64,000 nucleotides of DNA, from the NCBI RefSeq assembly GCF_000818395.1, contig NZ_JWJG01000028.1, positions 4,852,615 to 4,916,614 on the forward strand, written 5' to 3'. Under the pieces are notes generated by a model. It saw only the letters and a program-made list of their open reading frames with translations, was not told where the DNA came from and made no database searches. Source of the DNA: Noviherbaspirillum autotrophicum. GTDB lineage: Bacteria; Pseudomonadota; Gammaproteobacteria; Burkholderiales; Burkholderiaceae_D. Within the stretch, counting starts at the first letter, position 1. The number at the start of each line of letters is the position of its first letter. Position numbers and translations under genes: made by a program. Shown here in pieces: positions 41,527 to 50,500 of the stretch.

Positions 41527-42123
41527 TCAGAATCCGATGGTCAAGCCGATGCCGACGCCGGAGCGCGGGAAATGCCGCGCATCCTCGATCTGCTGGATTT
41601 GCCGCATTTGCTGCTCGATCAGCACCGACTGCCCGCGCACCTGTTCCAGCAGCTGCCATTGCTGGGGCGACGGCAGTTGCTCGAACAATTGCCCGCGCAA
41701 CTCGCCGGCCGGGTGCGCGATGGTCCCCACGTTGAAGTAATAGCGGCCATCGCGCAAGGCACGCAGCTGGGCATCGCTGATTTCGGCGTACAAGGTCCAG
41801 GCTCCGCTGGCGGCTTCCTTGTCGAGTGAGAAGACCACCGGCCCGTTCACGCCGGTAAAACCATCCTGAATCCAGGCATGGGTGTCGCCCACGCCGGTCA
41901 CCACGACGCTGGCGCGCAGGGTGCCGTTCACCGGATCGACGGTCACCACGCCCGCGCCGGTGCCGGCGCTGGCCACGGGCGGCACCTGTTCCGCGCTGGT
42001 CAATGTGGTGCTGAAGGCGAACGGCACATCGTCATGGCCGCCGCCGCAAGACGCGAGCAGCGCCACCAGTGCCAAGGGCGCCAGCCAGCGGCGCGCAAGC
42101 AAGCGAACAGCGAAAGAGTGCAT
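41527..42123 (-). CDS. CHRD domain lipoprotein
   Basis: 198 residues. Signal peptide with lipobox LLASC (Cys26) and a GGG tether. The CHRD domain (about 35-145) shows TTLTSAEQVPPVASAGTG, ATLVSVVVTGV-like strands and the closing GYYFNVGT-type turn (RYYFNVGTIAHPAGELRGQL). A Gln-rich coiled segment (about 150-180) follows. Function is unknown; CHRD proteins are extracytoplasmic. It converges with the DUF2243 gene, stop to stop. Confidence 0.85.
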   Translation of the reverse strand: MHSFAVRLLARRWLAPLALVALLASCGGGHDDVPFAFSTTLTSAEQVPPVASAGTGAGVVTVDPVNGTLRASVVVTGVGDTHAWIQDGFTGVNGPVVFSLDKEAASGAWTLYAEISDAQLRALRDGRYYFNVGTIAHPAGELRGQLFEQLPSPQQWQLLEQVRGQSVLIEQQMRQIQQIEDARHFPRSGVGIGLTIGF

Positions 42124-42192
42124 GGCAAGTCCTCCTCGAACCTGTCTTCATGCTACGCGAATTCGCGCGCCCCGGCCATGCGCTGTGCGTCG

Positions 42193-42588
42193 TTAGCCAC
42201 GCGCTGCGGCATCGGCCATCACTTCCTGCGCGGTCCGAAACGCGTCGACGGCCAACGGCGCGCCGCAGTACACGGCGGCGTGCAGCAGCACTTCGCGGAT
42301 TTCCTCGGGCGTGGCGCCGTTGTTGAGCGCGCCGCGCAAATGCCCCTTCAGCTCATGCGCGCGGCCCAGCGCCGTGAGCATCGACACCGTGATCAGGCTG
42401 CGGGTCTTCAGGTCGAGGCCGTCGCGGCACCACACCGTGCCCCAGGCATTGCGGGTGATGAAATCCTGCAGCGGCATCGTGAAGTCGGTCGCGTTGGCGA
42501 ACGCCTTGTCGACGAAGTCCTCGCCCATGACCTTCTTGCGCATCTGCAAGCCGTCCTGATACTGCTGGTCCTTGTTGTGCTGGTCCAT
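42193..42588 (-). CDS. Carboxymuconolactone decarboxylase family protein (PcaC-like)
   Basis: 131 residues, the standard size. The family core is clear: WCRDGLDLKTRSLITVSML, GRAHELKGHLRGALNNGATPEEIREVLLHAAVYCGAP. The CxxH-type pair of AhpD peroxidases is absent (Cys without the paired Cys), so the decarboxylase side of the family is preferred. No other protocatechuate-pathway gene is adjacent, so it may act on another lactone. It stands between the CHRD gene and the MFS gene, same strand as both. Confidence 0.85.
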   Translation of the reverse strand: MDQHNKDQQYQDGLQMRKKVMGEDFVDKAFANATDFTMPLQDFITRNAWGTVWCRDGLDLKTRSLITVSMLTALGRAHELKGHLRGALNNGATPEEIREVLLHAAVYCGAPLAVDAFRTAQEVMADAAARG

Positions 42589-42619
42589 GCTTCACCTCAT
42601 TGAATGGAAAGAGGTGATT

Positions 42620-43822
42620 CTAATTCAGCGCCAGGTCGATGGCGCCGCGCCGGGCCTTCACGGCGGCCAGAAAGCAGCCGAGCGAGACCAGCGAAACGGC
42701 CAGCAGGATGAAAAGCATCCAGCGCGGCGCCGGATTGAATTCGACAAAGGCGGCCATCGCCAGCGGGCCAGCCGCCTTGGCCAGCAGGGACGGGCCGGCC
42801 AGCGCGCCGGAAATGGCGCCATAGTTTTCGCGGCCGAACAGGCTTTGCGGCACGGTGCCGCGCACGATGGTCAGGATGCCGTTGCCCAGGCCGTACAACA
42901 TGCAGAATCCAGCCACGGCGAACTGGCTTTCTCCAAAGAACAGCAACGCCAGCAGCGCCGCCGGCAGGCAGGCAAATGTCAACCGGCCCACCGTTTGCGG
43001 CAGCACGCGGTGGGCCAGGGCCATTTCACCGAGGCGCCCGGCCACCTGCATCGGCCCGATCAGCGACGCCACCAGCACGGCGGTGGCGGCCGGGTGGCCG
43101 AAGCGCTGCAGCAGCGGGATCAGGTGCACCGACAGCGCCGAAAAGATGAACATGTTGGAGGCAAAGGCGAATGCCAGCTTCCAGAATGCCGGGTCGCGCA
43201 CGGCCTCATGCAGGGTATGGTCGCGCGCGGCTGAGCCATGCTGCGCAAGGCGGCGCGCTCCGCCGGCGCCCAGCAAGACATGCAGCGGCGCGCACAGCGC
43301 CAGATGCAGCACGCCGTAGGTCAGGAAGGTGTGGCGCCAGCCGAGGGCGGCGTTGAGCTGCAGCGTCAGCGGCCAGAACACGGTGCTGGCCAAGCCGCCG
43401 AACAGCGTCAGCACCGAGATTGCCTTGCGCGAATGCAGCAGGAATTCGCGGTTAATGGTGGCAAACGCCGCCTCGTACAGCACCATCGCCATCGCCACGC
43501 CGACCATGCTCCAGGCGACGAAGTACAGGGCGACCGAATGAGCCATGGCAAGCGCAATCATGCCGCTGCCGGCCAAGACCGAGCCGCAGCTCATCACGGC
43601 CCGGCCGCCGAAGCGGTCGATCAGCATGCCGACCGGCGTGGCAGCCAGGCCGGCCGCCAGCAAGCTCCAGGAATAGGCGCCGAACACCACGCCGGTGGAC
43701 CAACCGGACTCGCGCTGGATGTCGTGCGCGACGATGGCGAAGGCATAGTAAAGCGAACCCCACGCCACGATTTGCGTGACGGCCAGAAGACGGACCAGGC
43801 GCCAGGGTTCTTTGTTGTTCAT
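42620..43822 (-). CDS. MFS transporter
   Basis: 400 residues from ATG 43822 (a start at 43837 would add five), with twelve predicted transmembrane segments. Family features include WGSLYYAFAIVAHDIQRESGW, MLIDRFGGRAVMSCGSVLAG (motif A-like loop) and the central loop before TM7. It resembles the oxalate/formate-type or general MFS permeases with a broad substrate range. It lies 31 bp downstream... in the leftward reading it is followed by the PcaC-like gene, so the two may share a transcript. Divergent from the EmrA-type gene. Confidence 0.85.
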   Translation of the reverse strand: MNNKEPWRLVRLLAVTQIVAWGSLYYAFAIVAHDIQRESGWSTGVVFGAYSWSLLAAGLAATPVGMLIDRFGGRAVMSCGSVLAGSGMIALAMAHSVALYFVAWSMVGVAMAMVLYEAAFATINREFLLHSRKAISVLTLFGGLASTVFWPLTLQLNAALGWRHTFLTYGVLHLALCAPLHVLLGAGGARRLAQHGSAARDHTLHEAVRDPAFWKLAFAFASNMFIFSALSVHLIPLLQRFGHPAATAVLVASLIGPMQVAGRLGEMALAHRVLPQTVGRLTFACLPAALLALLFFGESQFAVAGFCMLYGLGNGILTIVRGTVPQSLFGRENYGAISGALAGPSLLAKAAGPLAMAAFVEFNPAPRWMLFILLAVSLVSLGCFLAAVKARRGAIDLALN

Positions 43823-44036
43823 GCGAATCTTTTCCATGGGAGACGCGTTGTAGTGTAACGCATGGCTATCCAAATATTTTTTACCCATAGCGGGCCCGGA
43901 TTTACCACTTGAAGCCCGCCCCGCATCGATTATCTGGCGTGATCGGCCACGGATTGCGCGCACGTTTTTTGCATGGATGGCCGGCAGCCAATACATCGAA
44001 CATCACTCGCACCACCGCCGGACAACCAGGCATGTC

Positions 44037-45089
44037 ATGGACGCAACAGCGCAACCTGAAAAACCGTTGATACGCAAGGAAAGACTATCCAGGAAAAAGC
44101 TCATCAAGTGGCTCGCGATCGCCGCGCTGCTGATCCTTGCCGCCCTCTTCGGCTATCGCTACTGGCGCCATGGTCAGCTGTATGCCAGCACCGACAATGC
44201 CTACATCAATGCCAACACGGTCGAAATCGCGCCGCAGGTCAGCGGCAAGGTGACGCAAGTCTTCGTTCGCGACAACCAGAAGGTGAAAGCCGGCGATGCG
44301 CTGTTCGAAATCGATCCCGAGCCCTACCGTATCGCCCTGGAAAAGGCGCAGGCGCAGTTGCAGCTGGCCGGGCAGGCGGTCGGGCAGCAAAGCGCGGCGG
44401 TCGCTGCCGCCGAGGCGCAGGTCAACCAGCGCAAGGCGGAATTGCAGAATGCGCAATCGAACAACCGACGCGAGCAACAGCTGGTGCGGCAAGGCTTCCT
44501 GTCGAAACAGGGTGCCGAAGCCGCCCGTACCCAGGTTGCCACGGCCGAAGCGGCGCTGCGCGCGGCGCAAGCCAACCTGGAGCAGGCGCGCAGCACGCTG
44601 GGCGCCACCGGCACACACAACGCGACCGTGCAGGCGGCGCAGGCCGCCGTCGACCAGGCCCGGCTCGACCTCGAACATACCCATGTGACGGCGCCGGCCG
44701 ACGGCAGCATCGCCAACCTGTCTCTGCGCCCGGGCAATACCGTGCAATCGGGCGCGCCCCTGTTCGCGCTCATCAGCAGCCAGGAATACTGGGCCGATGC
44801 CAATTTCAAGGAAACCGAGCTGGAGCGCATCCGTCCCGGCGAGGCGGCCACGGTCACCGTCGACATGTATCCGGACCATCCGTTTCACGGCGTGGTGGAA
44901 AGCGTCAGCGGCGGCGCTGGCACCGCGTTTTCGCTGCTGCCGCCGCAGAACGCGACCGGCAACTGGGTCAAGGTCACGCAGCGCGTGCCGGTGCGCGTGC
45001 GCATCACCGATGCCGACCCGGCGCATCCGCTGCGCATCGGCACCACGGCGACGGTCGAAGTGGCGCTTCGCGACAACCACAGGGGATGA
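44037..45089 (+). CDS. HlyD/EmrA-type membrane fusion protein
   Basis: 350 residues. One N-terminal membrane anchor (about 24-43) is followed by a barrel-sandwich lipoyl domain (VEIAPQVSGKVTQVFVRDNQKVKAGDALFEIDP), a long alpha-helical hairpin (about 105-200) and a closing lipoyl half with SLRPGNTVQSGAPLFALI. It would join the EmrB-type pump to an outer-membrane channel. The gene order adaptor, UspA, pump is compact (gaps of 4 and 2 bp), so all three are one transcript. A second candidate start upstream (43977) lacks family support. Confidence 0.92.
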   Translation: MDATAQPEKPLIRKERLSRKKLIKWLAIAALLILAALFGYRYWRHGQLYASTDNAYINANTVEIAPQVSGKVTQVFVRDNQKVKAGDALFEIDPEPYRIALEKAQAQLQLAGQAVGQQSAAVAAAEAQVNQRKAELQNAQSNNRREQQLVRQGFLSKQGAEAARTQVATAEAALRAAQANLEQARSTLGATGTHNATVQAAQAAVDQARLDLEHTHVTAPADGSIANLSLRPGNTVQSGAPLFALISSQEYWADANFKETELERIRPGEAATVTVDMYPDHPFHGVVESVSGGAGTAFSLLPPQNATGNWVKVTQRVPVRVRITDADPAHPLRIGTTATVEVALRDNHRG

Positions 45090-45093
45090 CCGC

Positions 45094-45534
45094 ATGTACC
45101 GCAAGATCCTGCTCTGCTACGACGGCTCAGTCGAGGGCCGCAACGCGTTGAAGGACGGCGCCGACGTCGCGCTGTGCATGCAGGCGGAAACGCATCTGCT
45201 CGCCATCATCCGCACCCTGGCCGGCCGCACCATTCCGGAAGGCGTGAGCGAGACGATGATCCGCCAGGAAAACGAGGAGGCGACGCGCATCCTGAAGGAA
45301 GGCGTCGCGTGGCTCAAGGAAAGGGGGCTCGACGCGCACGGCTACATCGCCTTCGGCGACCCGATCGGGCAGATCGATAGCGCCGCGCGCGCGCTGGGCG
45401 TCGACCTGATCGTGCTGGGGCACCGCCATCGCAGCCGGCTGGCGCGCTGGTGGAGCGATGCGGAGGATGCGACGCTGCTGGAGCGCGCGCCGTGCAGCAT
45501 CCTGGTGGCTGTCGCGCCGCCCGCCTCCGGATAA
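45094..45534 (+). CDS. Universal stress protein (UspA family)
   Basis: 146 residues. It opens YRKILLCYDGSVEGRNALKDG and ends with GVDLIVLGHRHRSRLARWW ... APCSILVAV, the classic Usp pattern including a G-(2x)-G-(9x)-S/T-type ATP-binding stretch in degenerate form. It is placed between the fusion protein and the pump with gaps of 4 and 2 bp, so it must be translated from the efflux transcript. A GGGG-containing purine run lies about 9 nt upstream of the ATG. Confidence 0.9.
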   Translation: MYRKILLCYDGSVEGRNALKDGADVALCMQAETHLLAIIRTLAGRTIPEGVSETMIRQENEEATRILKEGVAWLKERGLDAHGYIAFGDPIGQIDSAARALGVDLIVLGHRHRSRLARWWSDAEDATLLERAPCSILVAVAPPASG

Positions 45535-45536
45535 CC

Positions 45537-47063
45537 ATGGCACAGGAACCGGACAAGGCGTCGCGCCTGATGATCACGCTGGCGGTGATGTCCGCCACGC
45601 TGATTCAGGTGCTCGACACCACCATCGTCAACGTCGCGCTGCCGCACATGCAGGGCGAACTGGGCGCGACCACCGACCAGATCAGCTGGGTGCTCACCAG
45701 CTACCTGGTGACCGCCGCCATCTTCATGCCGCTCACCGGCTACTTCTCCGACATCCTCGGACGCAAGCGCTACCTCCTCATCTGTATCGCCGGCTTCGTC
45801 GGCGCGTCGGCATTGTGCGGCATCGCCGGGAACGTGGTTCAGATCGTGCTTTTTCGCATGTTGCAGGGCATGTTCGGCGCCGCGCTGGTGCCGCTGTCGC
45901 AGGCGATCATGAGCGACGCCTATCCGCCGGAGGAGCGCGGCAAGGCGATGGCGCTGTGGGGCCTGGGAGTGATGGTCGGGCCGGTGCTGGGCCCCACCAT
46001 GGGCGGCTGGCTGACCGAAGTGGCAAGCTGGCGCTGGACGTTTTACATCAATGTGCCGGTCGGCGCGCTGTCGTGGTTCCTGGCGTCGCAATTCGTGCCG
46101 GAGACGCAAAAGAAGGCGCGCAAGATGGACTGGCCGGGGCTGGTGCTGCTGGCCGCCGGCGTGGCCGGCTCGCAGTACGCGCTCGACCGCGGCAACCAGC
46201 AGGACTGGCTGGCGGCCGCCGACATCCGCATCGCCGCCGTGCTCGGCGTGGTCGGCATCGCGGGCTTTTCCTGGTACAGCCTGCGCGCGAAACAGCGCGC
46301 GCTGTTTGACATCCGCATCTTCACCGACCGCAACTTCGCCACTGCCTGCCTGGTCATTGCGCTGCTCGGCCTGGGCATGTTCGGCACCATCGTGGTTCAG
46401 CCGATCCTGCTGGAGCGGCTGCTGAACTATCCGATCCTGACCACCGGCATGATCATGGCGCCGCGCGGCATTGCCACCGCCGTCAGCATGCTGCTCGTCG
46501 GCCGCCTGGTCGGCCGCACCGACGCGCGCGTGCTGGTCGGCGCCGGGATGCTGATCAGCGCGGTCGGCTCGCACTTCATGACGCATTATTCGCTCGACAT
46601 CAACGCCTTTTGGATCGTCTGGCCGGCCATGCTGCAGGGCCTCGGCATGGGCCTGATCTTCGTGCCGCTGTCGACCATCGCCTACGCCACGCTGCCGCGC
46701 GCGCGCATGGCCGAAGCCGCCGGCCTGTACAGCCTGGTGCGTACGATGGGCTCGGCCATCGGCATTTCGATCGTCACCACGCTGCTGTCGCGCCAGGGAC
46801 AGGTGCTGTGGAACGAACTCGGCGGCCACCTGACCCGCTTCAATCCGGCGGTGCAGCACTATCTGCGGGGATTGCACCTGCCGCCGGACAGCCCGAAGGC
46901 GGCGGCCCTGATCGCCGAACAGGTGGCGCGGCAGGCCGAGATGCTGGCGATGATCGACGTATTCCAGCTCATTACCTGGAGTTTCGTGGCGATGCTGCCG
47001 CTGGTGTTTTTGCTGAAGAAGAAGCAGGCGGGCGGCGGGCCGATTCCGGTTACGGCGGAATAA
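45537..47063 (+). CDS. EmrB/QacA-type MFS drug efflux pump (DHA2, 14 TM)
   Basis: 508 residues with fourteen predicted transmembrane segments, the DHA2 layout. Diagnostic pieces are LIQVLDTTIVNVALPHMQGELGA (TM1 region), DILGRKRYLL (motif A) and the TM5 motif C near GLGVMVGPVLGPTMGGWL. Start at 45537 gives the normal N-terminus. Proton-driven export of hydrophobic drugs or fatty acids is the usual role. Its stop is convergent with sufT, 27 bp away. Confidence 0.93.
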   Translation: MAQEPDKASRLMITLAVMSATLIQVLDTTIVNVALPHMQGELGATTDQISWVLTSYLVTAAIFMPLTGYFSDILGRKRYLLICIAGFVGASALCGIAGNVVQIVLFRMLQGMFGAALVPLSQAIMSDAYPPEERGKAMALWGLGVMVGPVLGPTMGGWLTEVASWRWTFYINVPVGALSWFLASQFVPETQKKARKMDWPGLVLLAAGVAGSQYALDRGNQQDWLAAADIRIAAVLGVVGIAGFSWYSLRAKQRALFDIRIFTDRNFATACLVIALLGLGMFGTIVVQPILLERLLNYPILTTGMIMAPRGIATAVSMLLVGRLVGRTDARVLVGAGMLISAVGSHFMTHYSLDINAFWIVWPAMLQGLGMGLIFVPLSTIAYATLPRARMAEAAGLYSLVRTMGSAIGISIVTTLLSRQGQVLWNELGGHLTRFNPAVQHYLRGLHLPPDSPKAAALIAEQVARQAEMLAMIDVFQLITWSFVAMLPLVFLLKKKQAGGGPIPVTAE

Positions 47064-47090
47064 GCCACGCCGCCATGCCCCCCGGCATTC

Positions 47091-47438
47091 CTATAGAAGG
47101 CCGAGTTCGAGCCGGGTTTCTTCCGACATCGAATCGATGCTCCATGGCGGCTCCCAGACCAGCTCGACGTGCACGGACTGCACGCCCGGCACTTCGGCGA
47201 CGCGGGCCTCGACCACCGACGGGAAGGTGCCGGCCACCGGGCAGGCCGGCGCGGTCAGCGTCATTTCAATTTCGACATTGCCCTGCGGGTCGATATCGAG
47301 CACGTAGATCAGGCCCAGGTCGAGGATGTTGACGTGGATTTCAGGATCGTAGATCGTGCGCAGCACCGTGACGATATCCTGCCGCAGTTCGTCCTCGGCG
47401 CCGTGCGCTTCAGTGGGCAGTTGTTCTTGCATGTTCAT
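47091..47438 (-). CDS. sufT: Fe-S assembly protein SufT (MIP18/DUF59)
   Basis: 115 residues, one MIP18/DUF59 domain: TVLRTIYDPEIHVNILDLGLIY, then MTLTAPACPVAG and VELVWEPPWSIDSMSEETRLELGLL. The DPE-hN-i-DLG and TxxxCP motifs are characteristic. SufT-type proteins assist Fe-S maturation in suf operons. A second Met at 47432 has the better spacing to GGAG. Last gene of the suf operon; gap of 10 bp after sufU. Confidence 0.9.
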   Translation of the reverse strand: MNMQEQLPTEAHGAEDELRQDIVTVLRTIYDPEIHVNILDLGLIYVLDIDPQGNVEIEMTLTAPACPVAGTFPSVVEARVAEVPGVQSVHVELVWEPPWSIDSMSEETRLELGLL

Positions 47439-47448
47439 TCTCCATCTT

Positions 47449-47895
47449 TCATTCGGTCGACACCGGCGCGGCGCGATCCTTCAACGCTGCCTGCAGCGTG
47501 TGCCAGGCCAGCGTCGCGCACTTGATCCGCGCCGGGAACTCGCGCACGCCGGCCAGCACTTCCAGCTTGCCCAGCGCGGGGTCCGGTTCGGCATCGTCCT
47601 GCGTGACCATCTCGTGGAATTGCCGGAACAGGCGTTCGGCCTCGTCGAGCGTTTTGCCCTTCAAGGCGTCGGTCATCAGCGACGCCGACGCGGTCGAGAT
47701 CGCGCACCCGGCTCCTTCGAAGCTGACATCCTCGATCACGTCGCCGGCCACCTTCAGGTAGACCGTGAGCTGGTCGCCGCACAGCCGGTTGTGGCCGTGC
47801 GCGACATGGTTAGCCGCGGCCAGCGCATGGAAGTTGCGTGGCTTCCGGTAGTGGTCGAAGATCACTTCCTGGTAGAGATCGCGCAAGTCGCTCAT
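47449..47895 (-). CDS. sufU: SufU-type Fe-S scaffold / sulfur transfer protein
   Basis: 148 residues. The three conserved cysteines and acid of IscU/SufU are C39 (NRLCGDQ), D41, C64 (GAGCAIS) and C126 (RIKCATLAW). The insert between C64 and C126 (about 18 residues longer than IscU) marks the SufU branch, which activates SufS and binds zinc. Its ATG overlaps the sufS stop by 4 nt. SufE is not seen here; SufU takes its place. Confidence 0.93.
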   Translation of the reverse strand: MSDLRDLYQEVIFDHYRKPRNFHALAAANHVAHGHNRLCGDQLTVYLKVAGDVIEDVSFEGAGCAISTASASLMTDALKGKTLDEAERLFRQFHEMVTQDDAEPDPALGKLEVLAGVREFPARIKCATLAWHTLQAALKDRAAPVSTE

Positions 47896-49151
47896 CGCTG
47901 AAACATCTCCTGCACGCGCGCCAGTGCCGCCACCAGCGCATCGACTTCGGCGCGCGTGTTGTACAGCGCAAACGAGGCGCGCGCGGTGCCGGCGATGCCG
48001 AAGCGCTGCATCACCGGCATGGCGCAGTGATGGCCGGCGCGGATCGCCACGCCGTCATGGTCGAGGATGGTGCCAATGTCGTGCGGATGCACGCCATCGA
48101 GCGTGAAGGACAGGATGCTGGCCTTGTCGCGCGCGGTGCCGACGATCTTCAGGCCGGAAATCGCACCAGCCTGCGCGGTGGCGTACTCCAGCAGCGCATG
48201 CTCGTGCGCGGCGATGGCGTCCAGACCCAGCGCCGCGACGTAGTCGAGCGCTTCGCCCAGCGCGATAGCGCCGGCGATGTTGGGCGTGCCGGCCTCGAAC
48301 TTGTAGGGCAGCTCGTTGTACTCGGTCTGGCCGAAGGTAACCGAGCGGATCATGTCGCCGCCGACCTGATAGGGCGGCATCGCTTCCAGCAGCACCGCCT
48401 TACCGTACAGCACGCCGATGCCGGTCGGGCCGTAGATCTTGTGTCCCGAAAACGCGTAGAAATCGGCATCGAGCGCGCGCACGTCCACACCCAGGTGCGC
48501 GATCGCCTGCGCGCCGTCGAGCAGCACCGGCACGTGATGCGCGTGGGCGATCTCGATGATGCGCTTGACCGGCGCGATCGTGCCGAGCGCGTTGGACAGG
48601 TGGGTGACGGCGACCAGCTTGGTGCCCGGCCCGATCAGCCGCTCGACCATGTCGAGATCGAGTTCGCCGGCGTCGTTGATCGGCACCACCCGTAGCTCCG
48701 CACCGGTCTGCGCGCATGCCATCTGCCACGGCACGATGTTCGAATGGTGCTCCATCGCGCTGATGACCACGTTGTCGTCCGGCCCCAGGCGCACCCGCGC
48801 ATAGCTCTGCGCGACCAGGTTGATCGCCTCGGTGGTGCCGCGCACGAACACGATTTCCTGCACGGACGCGGCGTTGATGAACTGTCGCACCTTCTCGCGC
48901 GCCGCCTCGTAGCGGTCGGTGGCGCGCTGGCTCAATGCATGCACGCCGCGGTGCACGTTGGAATTGTCATGGCGGTAGAACGCCGCCTCGGCCTCGATCA
49001 CCGCCTGCGGCTTGTGGGTGGTGGCGGCGTTGTCGAGATACACCAGCGGCTTGCCGTGCACGCTCTCGCGCAGCAGCGGAAAGTCGGCGCGCCAGCGCGC
49101 GACGGCGTCGTCCTGGGGCGCTCGCAGCACTTCCGATTCCATTTTCATCAT
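47892..49151 (-). CDS. sufS: Cysteine desulfurase SufS
   Basis: 419 residues. PLP lysine K238 in SGHKIYGPTG, persulfide Cys C376 in RAGHHCAMP, and early motif YLDNAATTHKP near 38. It mobilises sulfur from cysteine for Fe-S clusters. Three Mets start in close order (MMKM); GGAGGA lies just upstream of the first. Its ATG overlaps the sufD stop by 4 nt. Confidence 0.96.
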   Translation of the reverse strand: MMKMESEVLRAPQDDAVARWRADFPLLRESVHGKPLVYLDNAATTHKPQAVIEAEAAFYRHDNSNVHRGVHALSQRATDRYEAAREKVRQFINAASVQEIVFVRGTTEAINLVAQSYARVRLGPDDNVVISAMEHHSNIVPWQMACAQTGAELRVVPINDAGELDLDMVERLIGPGTKLVAVTHLSNALGTIAPVKRIIEIAHAHHVPVLLDGAQAIAHLGVDVRALDADFYAFSGHKIYGPTGIGVLYGKAVLLEAMPPYQVGGDMIRSVTFGQTEYNELPYKFEAGTPNIAGAIALGEALDYVAALGLDAIAAHEHALLEYATAQAGAISGLKIVGTARDKASILSFTLDGVHPHDIGTILDHDGVAIRAGHHCAMPVMQRFGIAGTARASFALYNTRAEVDALVAALARVQEMFQR

Positions 49152-50500
49152 AGTCCTCCGATACGTTCTTGCTGGGGCAGGCGCGCCAGCAGCAATTGCT
49201 CGAGCCGCGCGCGCAGCGACGCGACCCGGATGCGCTCGATGACGTCATGCGCGAACGCGTGCACCAGCAGGCTGCGTGCCGCCGCCTCGGCGATGCCGCG
49301 CGAGCGCAGGTAGAACAGCTGCGTCTCGTCGAGCTGGCCGACGGTCGCGCCGTGGTTGCACTTGACGTCGTCGGCGAAGATTTCCAGCTGCGGCTTGGTG
49401 TCGACTTCGGCGTCGCGCGACAGCAGCAGGTTGTGGTTGGCCTGGTAGGCATTAGTTTTTTGCGCGCCGGGGTGCACGATCACCTTGCCGTTGAAGACCG
49501 CGTGCGCGTGCCCGTCGAGCACGCCGCGATAGTGCTCGCTGCTGGTGCCGTTGGGCTGGCGGTGATCGATTCGGGTATGGGTATCGACATGCTGGCTGCC
49601 GCCCACCAGGTACAGGCCGTTGAGCGTGGCCTCGCATCCGGGCGCGTCGAACACGGTGCTGATGTCGTTGCGCGTCAGGGCGCCGCCCAGCGTGAAGGCG
49701 TGCGAGGCGATGCGGCTGTCGCGCTGCTGGCGCGCGTGGATGCCGGCGATATGGAACGCCTCGGCGCCGTCCTGCTGCAGCTTGTGGTGCTCGACGCCGG
49801 CGCCGGGCGCGGCGTAGATGCGGGTGACGACGTTGTTGAAGTAGCGCGCGCCGTCGGCGCCGACATAGTGCTCTATTACTGTCGCCTGCGCGCCCTCATC
49901 CGCCACAATCAGGTTGCGCAGGTGATGCGCGGCGCCTTCCTCGGTGGCGATGAAAAGCAGGTGCAAGGGCGCTTCCAGCACGGTGCCGCGCGACAGGCGC
50001 AGCCAGGCGCCGTCAGCCATGAAGGCGGCATTGAGCGCATCGAACGCGGCCTGCGGCTCGCCATCGTCGCCGCCAGCCAGATACGGTTGCAGCGCATCGG
50101 GATCGGTGTCGAGCATGTGCGCAATGCTGTCCAGCTGGACGCCGGCCGGCAGCCTCCCGAGCGCAGACAGCGCCGGCAGGTAGCGGCCGTTGTGGAATAC
50201 CAGCAGGTGGCTGCCGTCCTGCGGCAGCGCCAGGCAAGACAGGATCGCGGCCGCCGAGGGCGTGTCGTCCGCCACATGGTCAGCCGCGCCGCAGCTCGCC
50301 ACGAACGGCTGCTGCAGCAGCGCGGCCACGCTGGTGTATTTCCAGTCCTCGTCGCGCTTGCCGGGAAAGCCGCGCTGCGCGAACAGGTCGAGCGCGCCGG
50401 CGCGCTGACGCGCCAGCCACGGCAGGCCAGCGCCGGGCAGCGCGGCAGCCACGCGGGCGTAGTCGGAAAGGTAATGATCGCGGGCGTCGTTCATCGTCAT
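49148..50500 (-). CDS. sufD: Fe-S cluster assembly protein SufD
   Basis: 450 residues. N-terminal helical region with GFPGKRDEDWKYTSVAALLQ near 40, then a right-handed beta-helix body with the SufBD core (ALTRNDISTVFDAPGCEATLNGLY, GVLDGHAHAVFNGKVIV, KTNAYQANHNLLLSRDAEVDTKPQLEIFADDVKCNHGATVGQLD split here). It lacks some Cys of SufB, as expected for SufD. Overlaps sufC by 4 nt at the start side. Confidence 0.95.
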   Translation of the reverse strand: MTMNDARDHYLSDYARVAAALPGAGLPWLARQRAGALDLFAQRGFPGKRDEDWKYTSVAALLQQPFVASCGAADHVADDTPSAAAILSCLALPQDGSHLLVFHNGRYLPALSALGRLPAGVQLDSIAHMLDTDPDALQPYLAGGDDGEPQAAFDALNAAFMADGAWLRLSRGTVLEAPLHLLFIATEEGAAHHLRNLIVADEGAQATVIEHYVGADGARYFNNVVTRIYAAPGAGVEHHKLQQDGAEAFHIAGIHARQQRDSRIASHAFTLGGALTRNDISTVFDAPGCEATLNGLYLVGGSQHVDTHTRIDHRQPNGTSSEHYRGVLDGHAHAVFNGKVIVHPGAQKTNAYQANHNLLLSRDAEVDTKPQLEIFADDVKCNHGATVGQLDETQLFYLRSRGIAEAAARSLLVHAFAHDVIERIRVASLRARLEQLLLARLPQQERIGGL

